From contig NC_087105.1 in NCBI RefSeq assembly GCF_963855985.1, positions 8,000,501 to 8,064,500 on the forward strand: a DNA stretch of 64,000 nucleotides, given 5' to 3'. How positions within the stretch are numbered: the stretch's first letter is position 1; the number at the start of each line of letters is the position of its first letter. The DNA is from Ostrinia nubilalis (Eukaryota > Arthropoda > Insecta > Lepidoptera > Crambidae). The position numbers and the translations under genes were made by a program. Shown here one piece after another: positions 11,001 to 23,547 of this stretch. Under the pieces are notes generated by a model. That model had not been told where the DNA came from, did not search any database, and saw only the letters and a program-made list of their open reading frames with translations.

Positions 11001-13258
11001 ATATAAAATTAGATTGTTTGTACATTGTAGGAACACAACTGACTGTGCATTAGTGTGCATAAGTTTGAGATTGAAAAAAGAGGCTGAGTTTCTTGTATCA
11101 TTTCAAAGTAACTGTTCAAAAAATTAGACAGAATGTTAAAAATAACACATCATTACTGTCTGAAAGCGTAATCAAAAGAATTATGCCGAGCCATGTAAAA
11201 GCTTTTCAAAGTCACTGTAGAGAATAAATTAATTTTACGAAACGTACCATAATTTGTTTTGATAATATCTCGGCGAATCCTCGTCCACTAACCAGAGTTT
11301 ATTGCACCTTCCATTACAACAGTTTACGGTTTTACAACACCCCTTTATGCCAGTCGAAAATTTGTCCATACGACCCAGAAGCTATAACTTAAAAGAGAAC
11401 TTTACGAGGCCCTATAGCCCCGTGTCTTATGGTCCTTCACTATTCCGCTGAGCTTTCATAAAATTACGCCGGATTTTATGTCAGCTACCAAATAATACGT
11501 GGCGATGGCTACCAAGTACGCTTTTATGGCGAAGTAACGAGTCAATTTTATTTTCGCGACAGTCAAAACATCGTTTGATTTAATACGAAAGATTTGGATT
11601 GTCTGGTTTTATTGGGGAAATTATGCTTTTAAGGATTTGCCACACTAGATGCGCTCTGTGGTCTGCGGTCAGGTCAAATTAACGCAAATACGATACAGAT
11701 ATGTGATCATAAGCAGTTGTAATAAGTCCTATTTTACAACAAACGGGGGTATGCTGTCGACGGTACAAAATGAATGATGGGAGTTTGTCAAGAGATTTGA
11801 GTGGATGTCCATAAAAAATATGTATTAATTTCGGATGAGGGAAACTCATGAATTGGATTGACAGTTATGTAATAATGGTTTCAAGCCGTCAACTAAATTA
11901 GACGCTAAAGGTGTACAAAATCTGATAACACTCCTTTCTTCACAAGTCAGGCGGAACTCGAAAAATGATTTACATTTTCATGCTGAAGTTTCAGATACAC
12001 GTGTACACTTCACGCGTATAGCTGTAGACAAAAAATTCCCCGAATCCTGTACCAAAAATGATTCGATAAAAACGTTTTGTAACGACCGAAATAATATTCT
12101 TTTTACGGTGAAATTTTGAAAATTTGAAAGGATGGTAATCTACTATTGTTGCGTTGCGAACGTGAGGTATTATGCTGCGAGCAGGTATATTGTATGGGTA
12201 TGCCAAGAGATTCTGGTCCCTCATTATATTCCTTGCTCGTTTGCCGTTTATTCGTCAGTTCATTTCTTGCAAGGAGCCGATCAATAGACGCTCAGCTGTT
12301 CCCATCCAAGTTGTTTCATTAAATTCAAATTTTGTGTTGTACTTATTAATTCGGCCGTTTCTCGCGCGGCGCTAGAGTGCTTTTTATACTTATTTGAATG
12401 AAGGAAGCTTAGCAAAATTCTAAATCGAAATGAGAGTTTTGGGGCAAGTAAAAAAACAATTAAGATTTGATTTTTTCAGGGACTCTAAGTAGGCAAGTTG
12501 CATAGTGTAATTAAATAATCTATCCCCAACGAAGACAGAGTGTTATCATCACCTTTTTTGCAAAACAATATCTAGAACTTAGTTAATAAGAAATGTTAAT
12601 GAAGTTCTCAAGTTAGAATAATTATATCATCTCAGTCATTTTATAATAATTAATAATTAAAGAGCTCTTATTTTTCAGTATCCTTAAATCATCCCTCAAA
12701 GTGGCATAATATGATAATAGTGACTTAAAATGTTTTTTCTTTTTAATTTTAGTTTATTTATCTTTTCACTTTCAAGCTCCTAAAAGTTACGCTTTAAATT
12801 AAAATTGCATTAAGTATGAGAATAGAAAAAACCACAAAGAAAGAAAAAGGTTTTATAAGTATAAAAAAAATGCATATTTTTCTCACACAACCTACCTGCT
12901 TGTAGGTTTATAAAATTAATAATGCATCGTATGAGCAAGTTTCTTAGCGCACTACACAAACACCATGCATCATGTTCCAACTAAAAACAAGTTCAACAAA
13001 GATAAATCAACCAGTTATAAATGGAGTATGAACTATGATCGTGATAATGTATTTCACACTAAGTACAGGCGACATCACATCAAGAAACAGTTTGTCTTGT
13101 TTCACTAATTTACAAAAATAGGTATGTAAACATAAGGGGAATCATGTAAAATAATGAACTGTGAATGAAACATGAAAATAGTAGTTTTTAGAAAAAGACT
13201 TGACTAATTTTGGCATGAAAGATACATTTTTTTTAGTACCTAAGTATTTAGGGTTTAA

Positions 13259-14533
13259 CACTAGAAAGGCCGCCGTCCCATTTTTGTCGCACTCGCGAGT
13301 TTGATCGTCTCTAACTTTTTTATTTTTCAACGAAAGTCCATGAAACTTTTTGACTTTTCCTGATTTATTGAATTTTATCATTTTTTAATGTTTTTGATAA
13401 TATAAAATTATTAGAAAATTTTTAAAAATCGGTTTTACCTAGAAGCGCCACTGGGTCATTTTTGTCCCACCCTGGTATTTGCAACAATAATTCGATGAAG
13501 AGTCCTTGTTTCGAGGAGATACGAGAATGGAGAGGTAAGGAACGTTTACGTGACTCGTCACAATGCAGAAATGTAAATATATTGTACTAGTTTTTGCCTG
13601 TGACTTCACCTAGTGAGAAATTAAGTTTATCATAGAAAGACCTAATTTCTTGACACATATCGTTGTTATTTGACCAAATAACTGAATATTATTGTAAATT
13701 ATAGACTATTTTATGTTATTCTGAAGTATTAACAGTAAAACTGCAAAGTTTTATTAACATCGGCTTAGTATTTTTTGCGTAAAAGAGTGAAAAAACATCA
13801 ATCGATCTAACCATGAATCCACACTCACTTAGTTCAAGTTCAAGGCTTATATTCACCCATTCATCCTTCCTATTCGTTCATCGGTTCATCCATCCTTCAA
13901 TTCATCAATCTTTATTAACTTTTACATTTATATTATTAGTAGGAAGGTGACATCTAGACATGGGCCAGTTTATACATTGTATGATTTGATACATTTTTAA
14001 AATGTGTGACTTATAATTTTTTTTTAAATTAAACATACATGCTTTTCATTGTAACTGGTAAAAAACTTAACTGAGTATGTACGGATAACAGAAAGATAAC
14101 CATACCTATAGAAATTCCTAAACACATAGTACACCAGAGAGACAAAAAACCCATACAAAAAAGCTTTGTGCAAAATGTGCATTATTATTGTAAGATATTT
14201 ATTATTCCTTCAAAAATAATAATGAATAGTTAAAGTAGTAATGTCATAACTTTAATACAGTATAACACCATGTAATATGTGACAATTTTTACATGAAACC
14301 AAAAATATCTGTCTTTTAATAATTCAAAATTAAAATTAAATACTGTTATATTTTTAAAGAAATAAGTACATATTTATTTAACTATATAGATAAACCATTT
14401 TTTAAGGATACTACAAATAGTTTTAACCATAATGTTCATGCCTGAAACTAAAAGATGTTACAAAATATTATGCTGGGACAAAATTGACCCAGCGGCGCTT
14501 TTAGGGGGGTCGTAATCTTCGGCACTTCTAGTG
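13259..14533. mobile_element. 1275-bp non-autonomous piggyBac-like element
   Basis: The TTAA target site is duplicated (13255-13258 and 14534-14537). Both termini begin CACTAGAA, and a second inverted motif lies inside each end: CTAGAAGCGCCACTGGGTCA near 13440 and its complement near 14490. TTAA duplication with an outer terminal repeat plus inner subterminal repeat is the piggyBac pattern. The interior is AT-rich with no transposase frame. Confidence 0.88.
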
Positions 14534-15539
14534 TTAATTTGTTGATAAAAAATAAGCTCTTTTGAAAAACGCGAGTTTGTAACCTACTATTTGAAATGAA
14601 TATTAATGTAACAGAAGTGAAAGATAATCTAATTAGGTAGTGTCATAACGAAAAAAATATTACAAAAACTGTGCAATTTTTGCACTCAAAACCTCAGTTT
14701 TATGAGTGAAGTTTGTTTCAGCTATTCTTTATTCATTTAAAAGTTAACGTAAAAATCCCAGTATTGTGTCGCCGACTGTACAAAAGCAAAGCAAAGGCTA
14801 AGTTGTTCATATTAGAACAATTAAGTTTCGCAAGTTCATGTTAAGCAATTCACTTAAAGTTCGTACGTAATAACATTTCTCCGTGTAGAAAGTTGTAGCA
14901 CGAGTTCTCGCGAACGAAAGAGATACTTTGCGAGAACTCATTTTTGGCGCTAAAACGGATTTTCATTAATATTCTGCATGTGTTGGCTATGAATATTTTG
15001 TTGCCTGTTGCGAGTAATTAAGAAACTGAAGTTTAAAATTCAATTTTGTCTGAAAATGGAACATGGCTTTTAGTTTAGCGTCGTGTTCCGTTAAATGATA
15101 CGGTTGTTCTATTTCGGAAATAAAAGTTTGTGGAATTTCACAATATTTCAGAAAAACCTACCACATCTATTTTTGGATGAATAACAGATGTGAAAAAGAA
15201 AGTTTACCTGAATTCGATTTCAGGTCAGGTTCTTATTTAATTTATTTTTGGCCACGATTTCTTATCGTTGATTGCGATAAGAGTAACCTAATATTTTATA
15301 GGTACTATCGGGGACTCTTCCGCCTGACCACTTTGTAGAAATTTTAGCGTAAGCGCATCGCTCCGGTCACGTGGTCACCCCGTCTCTAATTGGTTACGCA
15401 TTTTACTATATTTTTACTACGACCAATAAGAGACAATCAGGGCTTAGGTTGCAATACGAAATACCATTGTGCACTTTATTGTCATACGGTTAAGGTTTAA
15501 AACGAAATGTTTCTTTTTCTTCAATCTTTCTTAGTTTTA

Positions 15540-15657
15540 GGCTGAGTTGCACCACCTAACTTTGACCGTAACTATAACGGTAACCGGTGCTTTTTGTATG
15601 GAGTTTGACAGAATTTTGACGTTTGTTAAAGTTAAAGTAAGATGGTGCAACTCAGCC
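15540..15657. mobile_element. MITE family B, copy 3 (best preserved)
   Basis: Perfect termini GGCTGAGTTGCACCA and TGGTGCAACTCAGCC are flanked by TTA on both sides. It is 118 bp, non-coding. Confidence 0.88.
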
Positions 15658-16493
15658 TTAGAATTTTAATAATAGATATTGGTTACAAACAAATAGATAT
15701 GTATTTTTTTTAATATTGTGTTTTTATACGAGGTCTGTCTGCTTTTTGCTTTGGCGATCTGTCGACATATATTCTCTCCTTTGTTTTTTTGTGAAGTTTC
15801 GTGATCAATAACTGATTGATTTGTGTTGACCCGTGCTAGTAATTGGACTGTTTGATTGCCTTTTTATTGACCTCCGCTCGATTACTGAACCATGCCTCTC
15901 AAAATAATTCTTATATTTACTTACAATCTTATCTATACATTGTTAACTGTTTAAGTATTATTTAGTTTGAAGTTTAATTGTTATTGATTTAAGACCTTGT
16001 GTAAAGACACTTAATGTGCAATAAAAAATTGAATTTGAAATAAAACTAACTTAATATTATAATATTTACGATAACCAATTACCTGGATCATTGCTACCTA
16101 GTGCAATATTTATATTAAATTTTAATAACGTAGATAAGTGTTTCTTTAAAACGGAAAACAAAATATGCATTAAAAATAAATAGAAACCTATTATAAGTTT
16201 TTATTTACATTCAAGGATTTAAGAAAGTTATAGCCAGATCTTACAATAATTGTTTTTAAGCCACAAATATTCCTTAACTCTACTAATTAATTCAATAACA
16301 TATTGTTTTAAATTATAAGTTCCGAATAAATTAAATACCTATTAAATAAGTAAAATTCGAAAGTAACTGTATGATTTTGTATTTCTCGCCCTAACTAGCT
16401 AAACTAATATCATGAGATTTACACTCATAATATCAACAATAATTGTAGAAAGGGCTACTTTTTTCTCGGGAAATTGCATAGTTACCTCGGAAT

Positions 16494-16741
16494 CATCATC
16501 AACAGCCCTTTACAGTCCACTGCTGGACTATGAGCCTCCTCCACTATAGTGGAGGGTTTTGCCATAATCTCCACGCTAGGCAGGCGGGTTGGAGATCGCA
16601 GTTTAAAAGATTGATGTTTTTCAGAGAGCGCTGCTGCCCATTCTCTGTTTGATGTGTAGTCCCTAAGTCGCCTCTTACGACACCCGCGGGAAGAGTAGGG
16701 GTTGGTGACAAATGTATTCTACTCTGCCGTCACCACACGGC
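16494..16741 (-). mobile_element. 248-bp RTE-derived short element with a complete 12-bp target duplication
   Basis: The flanks TTACCTCGGAAT (16482-16493 and 16742-16753) are identical. On the minus strand it starts GCCGTGTGGTGACGGC, the same 5' end as the RTE at 37125-40294 (which has GCCGTGTGGGGACGGCC). It passes through the RTE 5' leader (TCGTAAGAGGCGAC; CCCGCCTGCCTAGCGTGG) and ends in TTGATGATG. All coding sequence is absent. It therefore looks like an internally deleted element mobilised in trans by an RTE enzyme. Confidence 0.82.
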
Positions 16742-17664
16742 TTACCTCGGAATGTGCGATAGCAATTTTGTGACCCGAGCGGGCAATCGCTAGTTCAAAT
16801 TTTACACGAAGCCTCATATAATATTTTGTAGCGATTCTTTATTGGGTTTCAAATTGACTAAAATGCGACGTTGCCAAACGAGCGCTACGGATGCGGGTAA
16901 TAAGCAATACTCAATCCTAAATGCTTTACATAGAGCTTGGTTTGCTAGGGCAAACATCTACAGTGGTGCGCCGACGCTGCTTAGACCCGAAACATGAATG
17001 AACGGGGGCGGAGCATAATCGAGCGTGTGTGTGCAAACAATTTAGGCCCTTAAGGTGTCAAGGCGTTCGAGTCCCCGATAGTACGTCCTATTTTAAGGCT
17101 TGGTATTTCTGCTAAAGTAGGTATTTCACGCTGTCAAAATCTGCGCGCGCAATACTTCGCCGAAGACAGCGCGCCAAAGAGCTCTCGCGGCTACACAGTA
17201 TAAAAATACCAGTTGGTTAGGTTAGGTTGACTTCCTTCCGTTCAAGCGTCACACTCACAACACTTTCTAATACAAATCATATCCAAGTGATACAAATTAA
17301 AACACCTTTCAGAATTTTTGGGAATATATTTTAGAATCGAATAAATATAAAATATAACTGCCAAAGTAAACACGGTTCAAAGAGGCGTGGCATCACCCGA
17401 CCTTCCGGAAGTTCCGCGCCGGCCAAAAGAATTTCAAGATTACGTCACCCGACCTATCGGTAGGTCATTTAATGATCAGTTCATCAGAAAAACATTATAA
17501 TATGATCAGTAACTCGTAGTAGCGATTATTTAGAGCTTGGATAATAAATTATAGTTGTTGCAATTCACGAAACTTTGCATGTGGTTAATTACATTAATCA
17601 GTACACGCATCAATTTTGTTCAGTCTTTTTGTTTATTAGTAAATAAAAATATCATACTAAAATT

Positions 17665-17712
17665 GCATACATATTTGTTTGTATTGGTCTGGGTGTTTTC
17701 TTTCCATAATTT
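17665..17712 (+). mobile_element. SINE 3'-body fragment
   Basis: The segment with ATTTGTTTGTATTGGTCTGG and GTGTTTTCT matches the body of the tRNA-derived SINE at 56218-56372. The tRNA head is missing. Confidence 0.55.
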
Positions 17713-18071
17713 ATGTACAACGTATTACGGGGCTCTGTATCGAAAATCACTATGAGCATCACACGCGGTTACCTGGCGCAGGCACCCGCTCTGAGCACTC
17801 ATGGGAGTTTATGCAGAGGTTGCTAGAGTTTGACTTTGAGCTTTGTTTATAGTCATTACGAAGCAGATTTTGACGGGAAACTGCACTGTCTTGAATTCGA
17901 AAGGGTAATTTGACGGTGTTAGGGGAATTCTAGGAATAAATGCAGAGCCTCCTCATTGAGATTGAGACATTTCAATTTGAGATTTGACTTGACATTGATT
18001 GCAATCTGACATGGAGTTTTCAAACACTTGTAAAAATAAAAAGTAATTAAATCAAAAGCAGTAAGTATCTA

Positions 18072-18608
18072 CACTGGTCATCATAAAAATCGACCCACCC
18101 GCGACAGGCACTTTCAAACGTATGCATCCCCACTTCCCACCAATATTACTATACTATATTACCATTTAAAAGCCTAGTTCTAAACTTCATTTCATTAAAG
18201 GAAAGGTTTTTACCCCAAAAATGTGTCTGTAGAAGAATCCAGAGTCACTTCTTCAAAAAATAGGTAGTTACGCTTGAACCAACTTTTATGGCTATAAAAC
18301 TGTTAAGTTGGGATTAATCGCTATCCATCTGTTAAAGAGGATACGTGAGATCATTATTTGGTTTTATAACCATAAAAATTGGTCTAATTGATCCCAGAGG
18401 TGAGCCCAAAGTGAGGTCTTTTTTCAAGTTTTTCAAGTCACATTTATTGTATATGTTAATCGTTTATTAGGAAATTAAATGTGTTTTTCTTTAAGGATAT
18501 TTATTGGGCTTTCAAATAACACCAATATTGTTGGGGCACCATGATTGTGTCAGTAGAAACGAGTTTTTCTGTAAAACGTAGGTGGGCCGATTTTTGTAAT
18601 GACCAGTA
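18072..18608. mobile_element. Tc1/mariner-type MITE, copy 1
   Basis: Inverted termini CACTGGTCATCATAAAAATC and GATTTTTGTAATGACCAG are bounded by TA on both sides. The interior shares long blocks with 24692-25106 (GGTTTTTACCCCAAAAATGTG; GGTAGTTACGCTTGA; CTTTCAAATAACACC) although the termini have diverged. No intact transposase frame is present. Confidence 0.82.
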
Positions 18609-19310
18609 TAGTATTGATATCAACTTCGACGCAAATGACTCCCAAAATAACTTTCTACCCCTTTCACACGTTTGTCATGAATTATAATATTAAGGAATTG
18701 TTAAGTAAAATGTCAAGTAGATTGAACCAAAGAATCACTGTCCCATACAATCTTTGCCCCCTTTTTTCACCCACTTCATTTCATGACCCCATTTCGGAAA
18801 ATCGGATGCCTACGTCATACAAAGAACACACATTCCAACTTTCAGGTCTCTACGATATCCGTCAGTCATTTAGGACAAAGCATTTTTACTAGTTGTCCAA
18901 TACTCTAACGTTCCAGGTATGTCATTGGCGCTACTATCTTAATGGGTTATTTATTAGTCCCAACTTTATGCCACTTGACATTTCAGAATCGTTTGACTTT
19001 AGATACCTAAGCGATTTGATATTCAGAGTCTTTTAATGAAATCAAGTTCTAAAATAACTTGAGGTGTTGTACCCGATCAAGCTTTTCATTGCAGGACAGT
19101 TAAATAGTTTTATTATTAGTTTCTTCTTTAAGTCTTGATTTGTCAGAGTAGGTAAAGGCTCCATGAGAGCAAAATTTAGCTTTATAATAGTTTTTAATTT
19201 TTTTCTTGAAATATTTGACGCCTTGTAACCTCTCGTTAATATAGGTCCACACAAATAAAGAATGTTTGACTTAGACTTTACTAATTATGCTGTACATAAT
19301 TATAAATAAA

Positions 19311-19498
19311 CTAGCTTTCCGCCCGCCGCTTCGCCCGCGTAGAGTTTTTCGGTTTTTATAATAACCTATTACACTCAGATATTATTATAATGTGGCTTTC
19401 TACTGGTGAAAGATTTTTTAAAATCGGTTCAGCAGATCCCGAGATTACCCCTTTAACAAATATACAAACACACAAACTTTACCTCTTTATAAATTAGA
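19311..19498 (-). mobile_element. Short non-autonomous Helitron, minus strand
   Basis: On the minus strand it starts TCTAATTTATAAAGAGG and ends CGGGCGGAAAGCTAG. It sits between A and T as Helitrons do. The body carries the common lepidopteran phrase AAATCGGTTCAGC. Non-coding. Confidence 0.7.
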
Positions 19499-19552
19499 TA
19501 AAGATAGGTAATTTGAAACCCTATTTTGTTTTATTCTTTTTTTATTTTAAAC

Positions 19553-19623
19553 ATTTCACAATCCAAACTAATATTTACTGTAAGTAAATGCCAAATAGTA
19601 AATATTAGTTTGGATTGTGAAAT
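19553..19623. repeat. Perfect 27-bp inverted repeat with 17-base loop
   Basis: Arms 19553-19579 and 19597-19623 are exact reverse complements. They would form a stable hairpin in DNA or RNA. It lies immediately left of the Helitron that starts at 19632. Confidence 0.92.
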
Positions 19624-19631
19624 ATCCTACT

Positions 19632-19990
19632 TCCTACTAATATTATAAAGGCGAAAGTTTGGATGTCTGGATGTTTGTTACTCTTTCACGCAAAAACTAC
19701 TGAACGGATTTTGTTGAAACTTTACAGTATTATTATTTATAACCCAGATTAACATATAGGCTAACACTTATGACGATTATGTGACAAATAAATTTCAATA
19801 TATAAATAAGAAGTGTCTAAAAAGCGCCATCTACCTATCGTCATTAGTTAAAATCTACAGCGCTGGACAAACTACTGTATGACGTTCGTAAATATTCATT
19901 CGGGGGAAGCCGTGAATCGCCATCTATCAACATGATATCTAACGGGGGTAAAACGAGGTCTACGCGAACAAAGTCGCGGGCGGCCGCTAG
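19632..19990 (+). mobile_element. Non-autonomous Helitron, plus strand
   Basis: It starts TCCTACTAATATTATAAAGG and ends GCGGGCGGCCGCTAG followed by T. The body has the lepidopteran Helitron phrases CTCTTTCACGCAAAAACTAC and GAACGGATTTTGTTGAAAC. Length 359 bp, no coding frame. Confidence 0.78.
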
Positions 19991-20091
19991 TTTATAATAG
20001 GTAGCTTTCCCTCCGCAACCTTATTGGTATTCCATGTATGTGTCTTTTAACTGATTTCTGTTACACATTTCATGTAAAATTTGTAAATGGA

Positions 20092-20141
20092 GTTATACTC
20101 CATTTACATCTGCATTACAGATGCAGATGTAAATGGAGTTA
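20092..20141. repeat. Short palindromic cluster
   Basis: Copies of TGGAGTTATA / TATACTCCATTTACATCTGC and the inverted GCAGATGTAAATGGAGTTATA face each other around CATTACAGATG. This is a small foldback of unknown origin. Confidence 0.75.
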
Positions 20142-21655
20142 TAACTGGACTAACAAGGGTTCATGTTCTCCAGCCCAGATGCCGAGTAAACAGAATCGTC
20201 TTTCAGTGACGTGCAGCTGCCCCTATATTTGACCCACTGACCTAATTTTTTATTATTTATTTGTATCAGTGTCAGTGTCTTCTAAAGAGTGTAAGACGAT
20301 TGTATGTAGGTACTATTAAACTGTAATTTTAGCTCATTGGTTTTGTCTCATATTTGAGGAATGTACTATGTATCATGAGTAGAGTCTTCGTTTAAAAGGA
20401 TGCGAACGATTTAAATTTCAATAGGTAGACAAAATTGATAATTCTTAATTATCAAAAATTTTAGCTTTCTCCAGTAGCACTGATATTATTATACTGTGAC
20501 TCATCAAAGTCAACATTGTCAAAAATATTGACAAATCGCGAACTGTCACGGCCATAAAACTGACACGCGTCCGTCCTCCGTAAGCGCCACCGCGCGACTG
20601 ATTGAGATTGTCCAAGCCGTCATGGACGATTTTTTCCACATTTTTTAACATAGTAACTAAATAAGACGCAATATAAAAATTTCATCCGTTAAAAGCCCTC
20701 AAGTTATTTCTGAACTTTAGTTTAGTAAAAGATTTAGAATCTCAAATCGCTTATTTTAAAAATAAAACCATAAATAGAAAACGAATAGAGGTAACTTTGG
20801 GAATTTATTCTATCGAGTCAACTTCATCAAATCGTGTTTCCATCCGTTAATAGCCCTAGAAAATATCCTCAACTATGCCCAATAAAAATCTTAGCCTTTA
20901 ATTTTACTGTTTAGTACCTCAAAAATGATAAATGAAAACCTCATTTTCGCCATTTTCTCTGCTACCCGGCCTTAAGTAAAAGTGGAAATGTTTATCAAAA
21001 TTCATTTAAGTGATCATCACTTATTTGTTTTGAGACAAATAAATTCTTTGTATTCTATTTATCTTATTTCAAGTTTAAAATTGATTATAAATTTTTCGAG
21101 TATTATCATTTCCATTGTTTCATTCAAGACGCGTCAAACCACGTCTATGATAGATATAGTTCTTGCAAGTCACGAAGGCAAGTGAGCCTTACTTATATGT
21201 GTTGTACATGTACGTACATGTACATAATGATAGTGTAATGTCTGTCCAAACTTTTGAAAAACGAACAGTAGCGAGCCACCACACATGTAAAGCTCACTCG
21301 CGTTCGTGAATTGCAGCAACTATAGGAGCTAAGTACTTGTTCGTAAGTCTAGGCAGTGCAACAAGCCTCTTAAGTAGTCGGTTAGAGCTAACCTGCATCT
21401 ATCACCCTGTTATATTAGCGAGGGCTTAATTGGCAAAGTTCTAAGACCGGCACAAAGGTCTGGCAGGGGAGTTAACGTGTAGGTACAATATGGCCTAAGC
21501 GGAGAAGAATATGTAGGTCTATATCATATTGTGCTATGGCTAGGTCTTAGCTGTAGCTTCGTTGTCGTATTTAATCTGGTAAAGTATCGTGTGTCATGCT
21601 AAAACAATTATTTGTTACCAAGAGCATAATTCGTCACAACGCTATTAGCCTTTAA

Positions 21656-22610
21656 CCGACGACGTGATTTTTTTGTCACGTCGTCTGCGACGTGCGGTCT
21701 GTGGGACCGCTATACTGTTTACTCAAAAAATAATATTTTTTTGTATAAGAGTATATTGGTTTTATATTTTTTGAGAACATTATAGTATTACAAATAAACA
21801 TACTAATAATTTGTGAGGAAATAATGTATATTGTTTATTTAAACAAACTGAAACTTTTTTGACCCTTAATTTCATTGAAATTCCACTAGAGCTCAATAAT
21901 ACCTTTAAATCTTGTAAATTTTAACCAAATCAACAAAAACTATACTTCTTCTTAAATATAGTGAACATAATGAATAAAATAAAAATAAATGACACGTACA
22001 TTACATGCACAAAGAAAATTTTGACGTAGGGTAAACATTAGGCACAATCTGGACATATTTTTTTACCGCATGCCAAGCATTTTCGGCATGCATAGGTAAC
22101 AGCTGTAAGATAATTTCGTTTGCAATTTAGGTGGACTAAAATATACGTCTTTTTTGCAATGAAATCAGGCTGATTTGGTACGTCTGAGCCAATAATCATG
22201 TCACTGTTTGCTTTACCACCCGTTCCGCGGCATTTTTTTACAGACTACCGTCTTTTACATAATATTATGTCCTAATTTCAATATATCATTAGGAAATGTC
22301 TTTCCCTAGGTTGTGATGGCCTAGGATACATCATTTTTACAAAAAATCAGTTGTCTAAAACAAAAACGCAAGTTTTAGTATGGTACAAAAATGTAACGTA
22401 GTCTGCGACGTGCGGTCCCACAGACCGCTGTTGAACTTTGAATCGAATTATCTTATTAAAACTGCCCTCATCGATGTAACCACTACCTGTAATGGCGTAT
22501 GGGTAACTAAACTCGAAGGTACTGAGACGCTCGGGACACGGGAGTAAGTAGAACATTGCAATCCAGAAATTTCAAAAACCGGAGCGGTCTGTGAGACCGC
22601 ACGTCGTCGG
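21656..22610. mobile_element. 955-bp piggyBac-like element with transposase remnant
   Basis: TTAA is duplicated at 21652-21655 and 22611-22614. Both ends start CCGACGACGTG, followed by inner inverted repeats of GTGCGGTCTGTGGGACCGC type, also present internally near 22400-22430. The minus strand around 22036-22238 encodes a cysteine-rich tail typical of piggyBac transposases. It is most likely an internally deleted, inactive element. Confidence 0.86.
22038..22238 (-). pseudogene. piggyBac transposase C-terminal remnant
   Basis: Minus-strand reading from about 22238 gives KKCRGTGGKANSDM, then PNQPDFIAKKTYILVHLNC, then YACRKCLACGKKICPDCA and stop at 22038-22040. The cysteine pattern (CxxCxxCxxxxCxxC) matches the zinc-binding C-terminal domain of piggyBac-type transposases, which contributes to terminal-repeat recognition. 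Upstream, the frame is closed by an in-frame TAG next to a run of seven A's, and no catalytic Asp-rich core is visible between here and the right terminus. Only about 65 codons survive. The assignment rests on motif plus location inside TTAA-flanked termini. Confidence 0.68.
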
Positions 22611-23364
22611 TTAAAGGTTAGATGAGAAATTAAGGAATTAAAGAAAAAGTACCTATGTTATTGTTTGAAATTATAGTGGCTACGGGAAGAAGAATATTAT
22701 AAAGTGTCTTTATCATAATAAGTAGGTATACTAGATTTTAGCTACAGCTTTGTCGTCGTTAGTCTTTAACCTGCTATCTTACCAAAATAATGAAAACCCC
22801 TCTATGTTACTTAACGCTGACAGAAGGGAAAAGACAACGGCTATGGCGTAAAGGTAAATGAATATTACCATAGATTAACGGCTGCATGGTTGATTTTCAA
22901 ATGTTTGAATCGACGGGAAAGTACATAAGCATGAAAGAAAATTGTACTACAGAATATATTCGTACTTTTTCTGTTTTTTTTTTTCTAAACAGCGGTATAT
23001 TTTGATGTATTTATGTGTGTTTGAGTAACTTCTTGGATAGTTTATTATTCATTAGGGTTTTAGAAATATTTTATTACCTTTCGACGAGAAAAAGTCGGAC
23101 GGATCCCCAGTGTCCTATCATAAGCTTAATAGCAAAAGCAAAATAATCGTCAGTTTGATCATAATAATATTTTAGTTTCAGAACTATATCTTTATGAGCT
23201 TCAATAAATATCAACATTAGGTTGGATTTTTATGTAACATTGTCTCAAGAAAAAGTACCCATTTCATTGCTAATAAGTTACAAAATCGACTGTAGAGGAA
23301 AATCCTACAATATTGCACAGTTATGTCCTAGTAAATTTTAACAGTCTCTCTGGTAATATTGGTT

Positions 23365-23547
23365 GGAGGCCGCGTACCGGAAAACGCAGCGTGGGACGTC
23401 CACCCACAAGGTGGACTGACGACATCATAAAGGTAGCAGGAAGGCGCTGCACGCAGGCCGCTACCAACCGGGCAGCATGGAAAGCAGTGGGGGAGGCCTA
23501 TGTTCAGCAGTGGGCGTCCTATGGCTAAGACGATAATGATGATGATA
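23365..23547 (+). mobile_element. 5'-truncated RTE tail with 10-bp target duplication
   Basis: AATATTGGTT occurs at 23355-23364 and again at 23548-23557. Between them the plus strand encodes the RTE C-terminus (GKRSVGRPPTRWTDDIIKVA, then AWKAVGEAYVQQWASYG and stop) followed by a GATGATGATAA tail. Only the last 55 or so codons arrived; severe 5' truncation is normal for target-primed reverse transcription. Confidence 0.85.

Noticed and set aside
18599..18892. 97-codon plus-strand open frame
   Set aside because: It starts inside a mariner-type MITE terminus and shows no protein-like motif.
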